Source of the DNA: Dyadobacter jiangsuensis
Lineage (GTDB): Bacteria; Bacteroidota; Bacteroidia; Cytophagales; Spirosomataceae
Reading direction: 5' to 3'
Length of the DNA stretch: 64,000 nucleotides
NCBI RefSeq assembly: GCF_003014695.1
Contig: NZ_PYAS01000010.1
Span: forward strand, 186,001 to 250,000
Made by a program: the position numbers and the translations under genes
The notes under the pieces: generated by a model
Databases searched by the model: none
What the model was told of the DNA's origin: nothing
Seen by the model: the letters and a program-made list of their open reading frames with translations, nothing else
In this document: positions 21,843 through 29,893 of the stretch, piece after piece
Position numbering within the stretch: position 1 is the first letter of the stretch
Layout of the letters: each line of letters starts with the position of its first letter

Positions 21843-24358
21843 AGCTGCGACGGAACATTACCGCCCTGCTTCTGCTCATTAGCCTCATTAGTACAAAAGG
21901 CTTCTCACAAACCAGTTATATCATCAAAGGCCGCATTACCGACGCGTCCACGGGTGATCCCATTCCTTTTGCCAATATCGGCATTCGTGGGCAACTCGGC
22001 GGGACTACCACCAATTTCGACGGTATTTACGAGCTCAAATTCACTCCGCCGGCCGACTCGGTTACTGTAACGTATGTCGGCTACACGAGCCGCAGCAAAG
22101 CCATCGTACCCAGCCTGAGCCAGCAGGTCATCGATGTCCAGCTTTCGCCCGGCACCACCCAGCTTCGGGAAGTGAAAATCATTGCCGGAGAAAACCCTGC
22201 GTATGCTGTAATTCGCAAGATTGTAGCGCGTAAGAAAGCCAATAACGCGGATGAGCTCGCAGCCTATGAATATGAGGCTTACAACAAAATCCAGATCGAT
22301 ATTGATAATCTTTCGAAAGGGTTCAGGGATCGGAAAGCGGTCAAAAAAATGACCCATGTACTCGAAAAGTTTGATGAAGTGAAGGGCGAAAATGGCGAAA
22401 CTATTATCCCGATCTTCATTTCCGAATCGGTTTCGGATGTTTTTTATCGCCGCGACCCGCAGAAAAAGAAGGAGGTCATTAACAAAACAAAAGTCTCGGG
22501 TGTAGGCCTTACCGACGGCAGCGTGGTTTCGCAGCTGATCGGCTCCACATTTCAGCAATATAATTTTTACAACAATTGGCTGAATATCCTGCAAAAGGAC
22601 TTCGTATCGCCCATTTCCGATAGCTGGAAGCTCTACTACGAGTATTACCTGGCCGATAGCGTATACAATGGCACCGGTTATGATTACCACATCGATTTCG
22701 AGCCAAGGCAAAAACAGGACCTTGCATTCACCGGAACGATGTGGATCGACGGGCAGACATTTGCATTGACGCAAATTGACGTGAGCGTGGACAAGCAGGC
22801 CAACCTCAACTACATCGATCGCATTAAAATCCAGCAGTCGTATGAGTTGCCGGACGATGAGAAGATTTGGCTCCCCCGCAAGACGCGTGTATTGATCGAC
22901 GTGGACGAGCCTACTCCTCAGGCTGCGGGAATGCTCCTGAAATTCTATTCAGCCCAATCCAAATACAAACTGAATGCACCCCGCGTGAGCCGATTCTACG
23001 ACACGGCCATTGAGCTTGCAGAAAACTACCGCGACCATGATTCGACATTCTGGGCCAAAAGCCGCCCCGAAGACCTCAACCCCACGGAAAAACTGACTTT
23101 CGAGCTGATCGACTCACTGAAAGCCCTTCCGGTAGTAAAAACCTATACCGAGCTGCTCAATATCTTCGTAAATGGCTACAAAAGAATCGACAAATGGAAC
23201 ATTGACCTGGGGCCCTATTTGTTTTTGTATGCCAATAACAAGGTAGAGGGGCACCGCTTCCGCCTCGGCTTCCGGACTGACCCGGGATTTAGTAAAAAAT
23301 GGATTTTCAGCGGTTATGGGGCATATGGCACCCGCGACCGCGAGTTCAAATTCGGCGGCGGGCTCGATTATATCATTAGCCGAAAACCCTGGACCATGGC
23401 CGGCATTTCCTATTCGAAAGATCTCGAAAGGCTGGGACTTTCGCCGGAAGCCATTGGCCCGAGCACCATTTTCGGAGCATTATCACGATTCGGTGCATTC
23501 CGGCGACCGTATTGGCAGCAGGATTTTTCGGCTTATTTCAAAAGAGAAGTGGTGAAAGGCCTTACCGGCAGCGTGCAGCTTCGTCACCGCACTTTCGATC
23601 CGCTGTTTGACTTTACTTACCGCACCAACCCCGCAGCGGGCGACCAGTCGCCCATAAAGAGTGCATTCGACATTACGGAAGTTAATTTTGAGGCGAGACT
23701 AGCTCAAAAAGAGACCTTCCTCCTGAACGACAATGAACGCATCAGCATGGGTAATGGCAATTCGCCTGCATTTACGTTACGCTACACGCATGGCTTCAAG
23801 CATTTGCTGGGCGGGGATTTCAATTACAACAAGTTCTCTTTAAATATCCGGCAGAGCTTTCGCGCGGGGGTGATCGGGCGCACCTATTATAATGTTACGC
23901 TGGGCTATATTCCTTCCACCCTTCCCTACCCGCTGCTCTACACGCCGCTGGGCAACGAGTCGTTCTTTTATGTGGAAAATGCATTTAACCTGATGCGCTA
24001 TTTCGAGTTTATCAGCGACCGGTATTTCGCGCTGCGCATGGAGCACAATTTTGAAGGATTCATATTAAACCGCATTCCCGCGATCCGGCGGCTGAAACTG
24101 CGTATGCTCGCGACGGGAAGGCTGTTCTATGGCAATATCAGCGAGGCCAATGAGAAACTTACGACGACTACCGACGAATCGGGCAAACAGGTACTGGCAT
24201 TCAACCGGTTGAATTCAAAACCTTACATCGAACTCGGCTACGGAATCGATAACATTTTCCGCACCGGCCGCGTCGATTTCATTCACCGGCTCACTTATCT
24301 GAATAACCCGAATGTAACGCCGTTTGCCGTGAAGATTTCCTTCTGGTTTAAGTTATAG
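21839..24358 (+). CDS. DUF5686 outer-membrane protein with carboxypeptidase-like regulatory domain
   Basis: The 839-residue protein has a signal peptide (ending near 'STKGFSQ'), then a CarboxypepD_reg-like beta-sandwich at ~25-105 ('YIIKGRITDASTGDPIPFAN', 'TTNFDGIYELKF', 'VTYVGYTSRSKAI'). The DUF5686 region follows, ending in many amphipathic strands and a final 'VKISFWFKL' that suits a C-terminal barrel. The family is widespread in Bacteroidota and probably sits in the outer membrane; its function is unknown. Its 4-base overlap with the SanA-like gene suggests a shared envelope role. Confidence 0.85.
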   Translation: MKLRRNITALLLLISLISTKGFSQTSYIIKGRITDASTGDPIPFANIGIRGQLGGTTTNFDGIYELKFTPPADSVTVTYVGYTSRSKAIVPSLSQQVIDVQLSPGTTQLREVKIIAGENPAYAVIRKIVARKKANNADELAAYEYEAYNKIQIDIDNLSKGFRDRKAVKKMTHVLEKFDEVKGENGETIIPIFISESVSDVFYRRDPQKKKEVINKTKVSGVGLTDGSVVSQLIGSTFQQYNFYNNWLNILQKDFVSPISDSWKLYYEYYLADSVYNGTGYDYHIDFEPRQKQDLAFTGTMWIDGQTFALTQIDVSVDKQANLNYIDRIKIQQSYELPDDEKIWLPRKTRVLIDVDEPTPQAAGMLLKFYSAQSKYKLNAPRVSRFYDTAIELAENYRDHDSTFWAKSRPEDLNPTEKLTFELIDSLKALPVVKTYTELLNIFVNGYKRIDKWNIDLGPYLFLYANNKVEGHRFRLGFRTDPGFSKKWIFSGYGAYGTRDREFKFGGGLDYIISRKPWTMAGISYSKDLERLGLSPEAIGPSTIFGALSRFGAFRRPYWQQDFSAYFKREVVKGLTGSVQLRHRTFDPLFDFTYRTNPAAGDQSPIKSAFDITEVNFEARLAQKETFLLNDNERISMGNGNSPAFTLRYTHGFKHLLGGDFNYNKFSLNIRQSFRAGVIGRTYYNVTLGYIPSTLPYPLLYTPLGNESFFYVENAFNLMRYFEFISDRYFALRMEHNFEGFILNRIPAIRRLKLRMLATGRLFYGNISEANEKLTTTTDESGKQVLAFNRLNSKPYIELGYGIDNIFRTGRVDFIHRLTYLNNPNVTPFAVKISFWFKL

Positions 24359-24364
24359 TGAAGG

Positions 24365-25342
24365 TCAAATGCTTTTAAGGTCTTTGGAAGCATAGGTCAA
24401 ATGCACTTCCTGCCCTATTTCGAGGTCGGGTTTATTCCGGTAGAAGGATAGCTGCTCTTTTCCTCTTGAACAGCGGATTTCCCAATGGTTGCCGTGAAAA
24501 CGCATGGCTTCCACTTTTCCTACCCAACGGCTCTTTTCCGGGTTCCGCGTCGGTTTGATCTTTTCGGGGCGAATGTAAAACTGCTTTTTGTGCTTATCCC
24601 CGGCGATCCAGTTAATATCGCCCGTCAGTTCGGCCACGTAGCTGTTTACCGGGTTATTGTACACCTCCTGCGGCGTCCCGATCTGGATAATCTGCCCGTC
24701 GCGCAACACCGCAATCCTATCCGACCATGCGAGCGCGTCAGCTGCTTCGTGCGTGACGAATATGCAGCTCATTTTCTGCTGCTTGCGCAAGCGCTCGATC
24801 GCGTCCGCGAGCACCCGGCGGTTATGGTTGTCCAAATGTGCGAAAGGCTCGTCGAGCAGCAGCACATCCGGGAGCTCCGCAATCGCCTTGGCGATGGCCG
24901 TACGTTGCTTTTCACCGCCTGACAGCAACTTGGCCTTTCGGTCTTTGACGCCTTTCAACGCAGTCGTTTCCAGCAGCTCCGCCACCTTTTCGAGCCGGTA
25001 ATCGGGCTCGTAGAAGCGCAGGGAGTAGGCAATATTCTCCTCGACCGTCTGGTTGGGAAACAGCTCGAATTCCTGGTGAATGAGCCGTATCGCCTCGTGG
25101 CCGGGCATCAGCTCGCTCGCCACCGATTTCAATAACTGCCCTTTGAAAAAAACATCACCTTGCTCCGCATCCAGGAAACGTCCCAGAATGCGTAGCAAGG
25201 TGCTTTTCCCCGACCCGCTTTCGCCCAGGATACCCAACCACTCGCCGGGCGCGAGTTCGAGGTCGATGCCCGCAAGGACGGTGTCAGTACCATATGTTTT
25301 GATGATCTGCTGTGCACGCAGGGTCGGTCGGGACTGTTTCAT
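24365..25342 (-). CDS. ABC transporter ATP-binding protein with TOBE-like tail
   Basis: The 325-residue ATPase has Walker A 'GILGESGSGKSTLL' (residues 38-50), a Q-loop 'RLIHQEFELF', signature 'LLSGGEKQR', Walker B 'VLLLDEPFAHLD' and the H-loop His in 'IFVTHEAADALA'. The C-terminal ~90 residues ('FYIRPEKIKPT' onward) form a TOBE-like domain, as in importer ATPases of the PotA/ModC/FbpC type. No permease or binding protein is adjacent, so this subunit must work with components encoded elsewhere. It starts 2 bp after the nitroreductase stop and is probably in the same transcript. Confidence 0.88.
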   Translation of the reverse strand: MKQSRPTLRAQQIIKTYGTDTVLAGIDLELAPGEWLGILGESGSGKSTLLRILGRFLDAEQGDVFFKGQLLKSVASELMPGHEAIRLIHQEFELFPNQTVEENIAYSLRFYEPDYRLEKVAELLETTALKGVKDRKAKLLSGGEKQRTAIAKAIAELPDVLLLDEPFAHLDNHNRRVLADAIERLRKQQKMSCIFVTHEAADALAWSDRIAVLRDGQIIQIGTPQEVYNNPVNSYVAELTGDINWIAGDKHKKQFYIRPEKIKPTRNPEKSRWVGKVEAMRFHGNHWEIRCSRGKEQLSFYRNKPDLEIGQEVHLTYASKDLKSI

Positions 25343-25344
25343 GC

Positions 25345-25923
25345 TCAGGCCCAGGTGATTTTATCTTCGATTTTGCCATTACGGCGCATAGGGGGCTCCA
25401 CGCCGTCGTGGTAGCCAAGGTAATAGAGGCCTAGGCATTTCTGTCCTTCCGGAAGTTCCAGGTACTCGCCCAGTTCTTTCAGTACCGCTGGGCTGCTCCA
25501 ATAGGACCCGATGCCGTATGCAGTGGCTGTCAGCCACATATTTTGTACCGCGCAAGCCACTGCCGCCGTTTCTTCCCATTCGGGCAAGTCGTTCGGGTGC
25601 AATTCCACATTGATAGCGATTACACAGGCCGATTTCAGGATTTTTTCACCCGCAGCTTCGTAACGTGCCTGTGAGAAAGATTCAGCCGGTGTATTGTTGC
25701 GGTAACGCTCCATGAAAAAGCTCGCCAGGTGCTGCAATTTCTCTTGTCCTCTGAACACAATGAACCGCCAGGGCTCGGTGCGCTTGTGGGTAGGCGCATA
25801 ATGTGCGTTTTCAAGGATGTTGTCGAGTACTTCCTGCGGAATCTCTTTCTGAATGTAGTTCGGGGGGAAAATAGCCCGGCGTGTGCGGATGATATGATTA
25901 ATGGTTTCTACTGTCTGTTCCAT
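25345..25923 (-). CDS. Nitroreductase-family FMN oxidoreductase
   Basis: The start is placed at the ATG at 25923 (MEQTVETINHIIRTRRAIFP); the longer frame adds 13 residues without support. About 192 residues carry the nitroreductase landmarks: the N-terminal 'RTRRAIFPPNY' FMN-phosphate-binding arginines, 'HYAPTHKRTEPWRFIVF', 'GIGSYWSSP' and the terminal 'KCLGLYYLGYHDG'. These NAD(P)H-dependent flavoenzymes reduce nitroaromatics, quinones or flavins. A -7 box lies 47 bases upstream. It is co-directional with the ABC ATPase, an unexplained pairing. Confidence 0.88.
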   Translation of the reverse strand: MEQTVETINHIIRTRRAIFPPNYIQKEIPQEVLDNILENAHYAPTHKRTEPWRFIVFRGQEKLQHLASFFMERYRNNTPAESFSQARYEAAGEKILKSACVIAINVELHPNDLPEWEETAAVACAVQNMWLTATAYGIGSYWSSPAVLKELGEYLELPEGQKCLGLYYLGYHDGVEPPMRRNGKIEDKITWA

Positions 25924-25969
25924 TACTGATTGTTTTACTAGTCGAATTTGGTCAAGGGGCAAAACTAAC

Positions 25970-25977
25970 GATTATAC
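25970..25977 (-). promoter_or_regulatory. -7 box upstream of the nitroreductase gene
   Basis: On the minus strand these bases read TAGTTTTG, matching TAnnTTTG, 47 bases before the ATG at 25923. The -33 element is not clear. Confidence 0.4.
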
Positions 25978-26095
25978 CCAAAATTTACCCAGAACTCGTG
26001 CTACTTTGCCGCTAAACCATTATTTTCAGCCTCCTCTTCGACAAAACCGTAATTTGGCCGGTCAAAAAATCAACACCAATCAAACCTGAAATCGC

Positions 26096-26416
26096 ATGCT
26101 TGTTACTACTACCCCGAATATCGAAGGTAAAAGAATCACTAAGTATATCGGACTGGTGAATGGTGAAGCCATTATCGGGGCCAACTTTGTCAAAGATTTC
26201 CTCGCAGGTATACGCGACGTCGTGGGCGGGCGCTCGGGCTCGTACGAGCAGGGGTTGCGCGAGGCGAAAAGCATTGCCATCCGCGAAATGATGGAGCAGG
26301 CCCAGCGCCTGGGCGCCAATGCGGTGATCGGCGTGGATATCGACCTCGAAACGATTGGAAACGGCAGCTCGATGCTCATGGTGAGTGCCAACGGCACTGC
26401 GGTGTGCTATGAGTAA
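26096..26416 (+). CDS. ybjQ: YbjQ/UPF0145-family protein
   Basis: The 106-residue protein matches the YbjQ family along its whole length: 'LVTTTPNIEGKRITKYIGLV', 'GEAIIGANFVKDFLAGIRD', 'GGRSGSYEQGLREAKSIAI' and 'GANAVIGVDIDLETIG'. The fold is a small alpha/beta unit forming pentamers, sometimes called a putative heavy-metal-binding domain, though no metal function is shown in these residues. It is divergent from the nitroreductase gene and convergent with metF. Confidence 0.9.
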   Translation: MLVTTTPNIEGKRITKYIGLVNGEAIIGANFVKDFLAGIRDVVGGRSGSYEQGLREAKSIAIREMMEQAQRLGANAVIGVDIDLETIGNGSSMLMVSANGTAVCYE

Positions 26417-26468
26417 TAGCTGAGGCCGCTTGCCGGACACGGGGTGAATGGCAAGCGGCGAGCGGTTA

Positions 26469-27425
26469 TTAGAATACGCCGCGGGCGATCTGCGACACGT
26501 TGTCGGATTTGCCCATCGTGTAAAAATGCAGTACGGGCACGCCGTAAGCCAGGAGCTCCTTGCATTGCTGGATGCCCCATTCGATGCCTACCTGGCGCAC
26601 TTCCTTATCGGTCGCGCATTTCTCCACTTCTTTTACCAAATCGTGCGGAAATTCCAGGTGGAAAATATCCGCCAGGACCGTCAGTTGTTTTCTGGTAGAT
26701 AGCGGTTTCAAACCGGGGATAATAGGAACGGTGATACCCTCGGCCCGGCAGCGTTCTACGAAACTGAAATACTTCTGGTTATCGAAGAACATTTGCGTCA
26801 CGATATAATTAGCGCCCAGGTCGATCTTCTTTTTCAAAGCCGCAAAGTCAGAATCGAACGATGCCGCATCGAAATGCTTTTCAGGATAACCGGCAACGCC
26901 GATGCAGAAGTCGGTAGGCGACATTTCGGTTTCTGCGTGGAGCAGGATTCCCTTATTCATATTGTCAACCTGTGTAACGAGTTCCGACGCGTAGGTGTGC
27001 CCACCGGGTTTCGGCCGGAAAACACCCGCCGACTTCTCAGGGTCGCCGCGGAGCACCAGCACGTTGTCGATACCCAGGTAATGCAGGTCGATGAGCACAT
27101 CTTCGGTTTCGTCCTTCGTGAAGCCGCCGCAAATCACATGGGGCACCGCATCCACCTTGAATCGTTCCATCAATCGCGCGCAAATGCCGACAGTGCCGGG
27201 GCGCTTGCGGATGGGGATCCGTTCGATGCTGCCGTCCGGGCCAACCCGGTCGATCAGCTCTTCACGGTGGTAAGTCACGTCTACAAAAGGGGGATTGAAT
27301 TCCATCAGCGGTTCAATGGAATTCAGCAGTTCGTTGATATTCTGACCTTTCAGTGGAGGAATGATCTCGATGGAGAATAAGGTCTTACCCTCCGCACGGC
27401 GAATGTACTCGGTAACTTTGGTCAT
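26469..27425 (-). CDS. metF: Methylenetetrahydrofolate reductase
   Basis: The 318-residue TIM-barrel flavoprotein reduces 5,10-methylene-THF to 5-methyl-THF, the methyl donor for methionine synthesis. Visible blocks are 'FSIEIIPPLKGQNI' (catalytic Glu region), 'FVDVTYHREE', 'VPHVICGGFTKDETEDVLID', 'NVLVLRGDPEKS', 'GVAGYPEKH' and 'YIVTQMFFDNQKY'. The length suits the bacterial family. It stands alone on the minus strand behind a 386-base leader containing a hairpin with a T-run only 43 bases before the start codon, which suggests attenuation (see leader entry). metX elsewhere in the window is under a SAM riboswitch. Confidence 0.95.
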   Translation of the reverse strand: MTKVTEYIRRAEGKTLFSIEIIPPLKGQNINELLNSIEPLMEFNPPFVDVTYHREELIDRVGPDGSIERIPIRKRPGTVGICARLMERFKVDAVPHVICGGFTKDETEDVLIDLHYLGIDNVLVLRGDPEKSAGVFRPKPGGHTYASELVTQVDNMNKGILLHAETEMSPTDFCIGVAGYPEKHFDAASFDSDFAALKKKIDLGANYIVTQMFFDNQKYFSFVERCRAEGITVPIIPGLKPLSTRKQLTVLADIFHLEFPHDLVKEVEKCATDKEVRQVGIEWGIQQCKELLAYGVPVLHFYTMGKSDNVSQIARGVF

Positions 27426-27768
27426 CTAGAAATGATGTGGTGTGTTGTAAAGGAGTACAAAGAAAGCAAAAAAAATGGCCTACCGCATTACAGTAGGCCA
27501 TTCCACGTAAACCCTCCTCTATCAGTGTTCGTCAAAAATGTTAATTGGGTTGCTGACAGGGCGTCAGTCCCAAAGCAACAATTTGCTTGACTGAATACTA
27601 ATAACTAAAATTCTGTGCCAAATTAGGAAAGAAAGCGTTTACGAGCAATTTATATCAAACTTTTTTTATCGAAATGTAGATTAGTTACTACAATTTTCAC
27701 CAAACATCCTGTTTTAACCCTGTTTTAACACATTTGGCGGTTACATACAGTGTTTACTATTTCAACAC
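27426..27768 (-). promoter_or_regulatory. Structured leader upstream of metF
   Basis: Three elements are visible. First, a tandem 11-bp direct repeat (CCTGTTTTAAC twice, plus strand) at 27708-27729. Second, a two-part hairpin at 27545-27573: TTGGG/CCCAA outer and CTGAC/GTCAG inner stems. An alternative pairing is GTTGCT (549-554) with AGCAAC (574-579), which would disrupt that hairpin. Third, a terminator-like hairpin at 27468-27502. The order of alternative stems followed by a terminator before a biosynthetic gene looks like an attenuator or riboswitch. It lacks the SAM-I core seen before metX, so I do not name a ligand. Confidence 0.5.
27468..27502 (-). terminator. Intrinsic terminator just before metF
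   Basis: AATGGCCTAC (27474-27483) and GTAGGCCATT (27493-27502) pair perfectly over 10 bp with a 9-base loop. On the minus strand the hairpin is followed by eight T (bases 27468-27475). It lies about 43 bases upstream of the metF ATG, and the upstream acetyltransferase gene has its own hairpin at 27769-27791, so a leader-attenuation role is more likely than simple termination. Confidence 0.8.
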
Positions 27769-27791
27769 TTTTGGGAAACGATTCCCCAAAA
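27769..27791 (-). terminator. Hairpin after the acetyltransferase gene
   Basis: TTTTGGG (27769-27775) pairs with CCCAAAA (27785-27791), extended inward by A/T pairs. It lies 20 bases past the acetyltransferase stop on the minus strand. The T tail after it is poor, so termination may be weak. Confidence 0.55.
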
Positions 27792-27811
27792 GGTCGCACA
27801 TTTTACTGTTT

Positions 27812-28270
27812 CTACTGATTTGGCCTCGTCATTTCGATATGTTCGATCTCATCTTCGAGGTAAACATCGCCTGACTGTCTGAAACCGAACGACTCATAGA
27901 ACCTTTTGAGGTACAGCTGCGCACCGATCCGGATCGGGACCTTACCATACAATTCTTCCAGTTTTTGAATAGAAACATGGAGCAGCTCGATTCCGTAACC
28001 CGCCCCGCGCCCTTTCGGCGAAACGACGATCCGCCCGATCGCCGGATATTCGTATGACAGCCCTGGCGGGACGATGCGTGCAAAGGCCATGAGCTCGCCA
28101 TTGCGGTAACCTGAAAGATGGTGACTTCGCTGATCTTTGTTATCCGCGTCGAGATAACAGCAGCGTTGTTCGAGTACGAAAACCTCGCTGCGTAACCGTA
28201 GTATGCCGTAGAGCTCGCTTGTAGTCAGTTCGTCGAATGTTTGAAAGCGCCAGTCGAGTTGATAATCCAT
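27812..28270 (-). CDS. ElaA-like GNAT acetyltransferase
   Basis: The start is taken at the ATG at 28270 (MDYQLDWRFQTF), five residues inside the longest frame. About 152 residues match the ElaA group: 'LYGILRLRSEVFVLEQRCCY' then 'DADNKDQRSHHL', 'AIGRIVVSPKGRGAGYGIEL' (the acetyl-CoA pyrophosphate loop) and 'QLYLKRFYESFGFRQSGDVY'. GNAT enzymes transfer acetyl from acetyl-CoA to amines; the acceptor for ElaA is unknown. It is divergent from yebC. Confidence 0.87.
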   Translation of the reverse strand: MDYQLDWRFQTFDELTTSELYGILRLRSEVFVLEQRCCYLDADNKDQRSHHLSGYRNGELMAFARIVPPGLSYEYPAIGRIVVSPKGRGAGYGIELLHVSIQKLEELYGKVPIRIGAQLYLKRFYESFGFRQSGDVYLEDEIEHIEMTRPNQ

Positions 28271-28386
28271 GAAAATTGGGGGCAAAAGAATTTATTTTAT
28301 CTGATATTGACCGTTTTTATAAATTTGCGGCACAATTGACAATACCAAGGTACCAACATTAAAATAACTAATAATACATTATAAGT

Positions 28387-29100
28387 ATGGGAAGGGCTTT
28401 TGAATACAGAAAGGCACGGATGTTCAAGCGGTGGGACAAGATGGCCAAAACTTTCACCAGGATTGGTAAGGAGATCGTTCTTGCCGTAAAAAGCGGGACT
28501 GCTGATCCGGCCACCAACTCCAAACTCCGGGTACTGCTCCAAAATGCCAAAGCGGTAAACATGCCCAAAGAAACCGTTGAAAGGGCTATCAAACGTGCCA
28601 CTTCGAAAGACCAGGAGGATTACAAGGAAATGGTATACGAAGGTTACGGCCCGCACGGTATCGCCATTCTCGTGGAAAGTACGACCGACAACCCTACCCG
28701 CACCGTTGCGAACGTAAGAAGCTACTTCAACAAGCTGGGTGGAAGCCTTGGCACCATGGGGATGCTCGACTTTATCTTCGACCGCAAATGCATTTTCAAA
28801 ATCAAAAACACCGGCAAGGATATCGAAGAGCTGGAATTTGAACTGATCGATGCCGGCGGTGAAGAGGTATTCCTCGATGAAGAAACAGGCCTCATCAACA
28901 TTTATGGTGAATTCCCTGCCTTTGGTGCATTACAGCATTATTTCGAGGAGAACGGTTATGAAATCGTAGAAGCGGATTTCGAACGCATTCCGAACGACAC
29001 CAAGACATTGAGCGATGAGCAGATTGCCGAAGTCGAGAAACTGATCGAAAAGATCGAAGAGGACGACGATGTGGTACGTGTGTTCCACAACATGGCTTAA
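28387..29100 (+). CDS. yebC: YebC/PmpR-family protein
   Basis: The 237-residue protein has the three-domain YebC layout. Its N-terminus 'GRAFEYRKARMFKRWDKMAK' differs from the commoner 'AGHSKWANIKHRK' but matches the Bacteroidota form. Later blocks are 'PKETVERAIKRATSKDQ', 'VYEGYGPHGIAILVESTTDN', 'TRTVANVRSYFNKLGGSLGT' and 'EKLIEKIEEDDDVVRVFHN'. Relatives act as DNA-binding regulators or, for YebC2, as ribosome-associated factors that relieve stalling at prolines. Which applies here is not shown. Its last codons overlap the convergent GreA-like gene by 4 bases. Confidence 0.92.
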   Translation: MGRAFEYRKARMFKRWDKMAKTFTRIGKEIVLAVKSGTADPATNSKLRVLLQNAKAVNMPKETVERAIKRATSKDQEDYKEMVYEGYGPHGIAILVESTTDNPTRTVANVRSYFNKLGGSLGTMGMLDFIFDRKCIFKIKNTGKDIEELEFELIDAGGEEVFLDEETGLINIYGEFPAFGALQHYFEENGYEIVEADFERIPNDTKTLSDEQIAEVEKLIEKIEEDDDVVRVFHNMA

Positions 29101-29543
29101 TGCAGCGCCACGATCCGGTGTTGTTTTTTCATAAATTCAAAAAAAGTCCCGGGCTCTTTACCTAACAGCGAAGCACCTACGGGCGACGAAGATGAGACTG
29201 CTATGACGGTCTCATTTTCTATTTTAACGGCTCCCAGGCTCACAGCAATAAGAAACCAGCCAGCCGTAGTTTCCAGCAGCGACCCCACAGCGCTGCGGGT
29301 GGGGGCATCGCCTTCACCTATCTTTTCGAGGATCAGTCGTTCCTGACGCGCCTGCTCGTATTGCCGCGCGTGCATATTGCGGTCGAGCTGCCCCATCGAG
29401 CGGGAGGTTTCATATTTGTCCCCCATTGAGCTTTTCCCCTGATCGTTCGCCGATTCCTGCGCTGCTTCCATAGCAGCCCAAGCTACCTGCATGCGCTCGT
29501 CGAGGAGTGATTTCACGTGAGCGATCACCTTTGCTTTATCCAT
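29097..29543 (-). CDS. GreA/GreB-like protein
   Basis: The start is placed at the ATG at 29543 (MDKAKVIAHVKSLLDER) because a -7 box at 29591-29598 would fall inside the longer frame. Of 148 residues, the first ~75 form a charged helical region ('SMGDKYETSRSMGQLDRNMH', 'YEQARQERLILEKI'). The C-terminal part resembles the FKBP-like domain of Gre factors ('GSLLETTAGWFLIAVS', 'SPVGASLLGKEPGTFFEF'). It may bind RNA polymerase, but the coiled coil is shorter than in true GreA and lacks the usual acidic tip, so transcript-cleavage activity is doubtful. The 3' ends of this gene and yebC overlap. Confidence 0.65.
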   Translation of the reverse strand: MDKAKVIAHVKSLLDERMQVAWAAMEAAQESANDQGKSSMGDKYETSRSMGQLDRNMHARQYEQARQERLILEKIGEGDAPTRSAVGSLLETTAGWFLIAVSLGAVKIENETVIAVSSSSPVGASLLGKEPGTFFEFMKKQHRIVALH

Positions 29544-29590
29544 TTTCAAAAAGTATTTGCTGGCCGTCGGCCAAAATTGCCGGAAGGTTG

Positions 29591-29598
29591 CAAATATA
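29591..29598 (-). promoter_or_regulatory. -7 box of the GreA-like gene
   Basis: The minus strand reads TATATTTG here, 48 bases upstream of the ATG at 29543; the -33 element is not clear. The rest of the 350-base gap to 29893 is AT-rich and shows no gene. Confidence 0.45.
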
Positions 29599-29893
29599 AT
29601 GAGGTAACCGGCAATATCTCCTCTCCTTTGCAGCAACCTGCTATTCTACAAACAATTCAAATTATATCTAAGTCAATCAATAAAATATTTCTATATAAAA
29701 GGGTTTGAAAAACAGAAATAATGCAACCCTGATAAAACTATTTCTCAGCGCTTCCAGAGTTGTATTTAACAAACGCCCAACCACCGCAAAACTATCTGAA
29801 TATCAGGTAATATACGTCAAAATAACTACCAGTTTATTAGCATTTCACCTGCAATAATTTTAATTTCTATCAGAAAAATCCCCCTCTATTATC

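Noticed and set aside
27426..27768. SAM-I riboswitch upstream of metF
   Set aside because: A CAGCAACCC block on the minus strand first looked like the S-box core, but it is part of a local hairpin and the AAGGTGCTAATTCC block and P1 pairing found at metX are missing.
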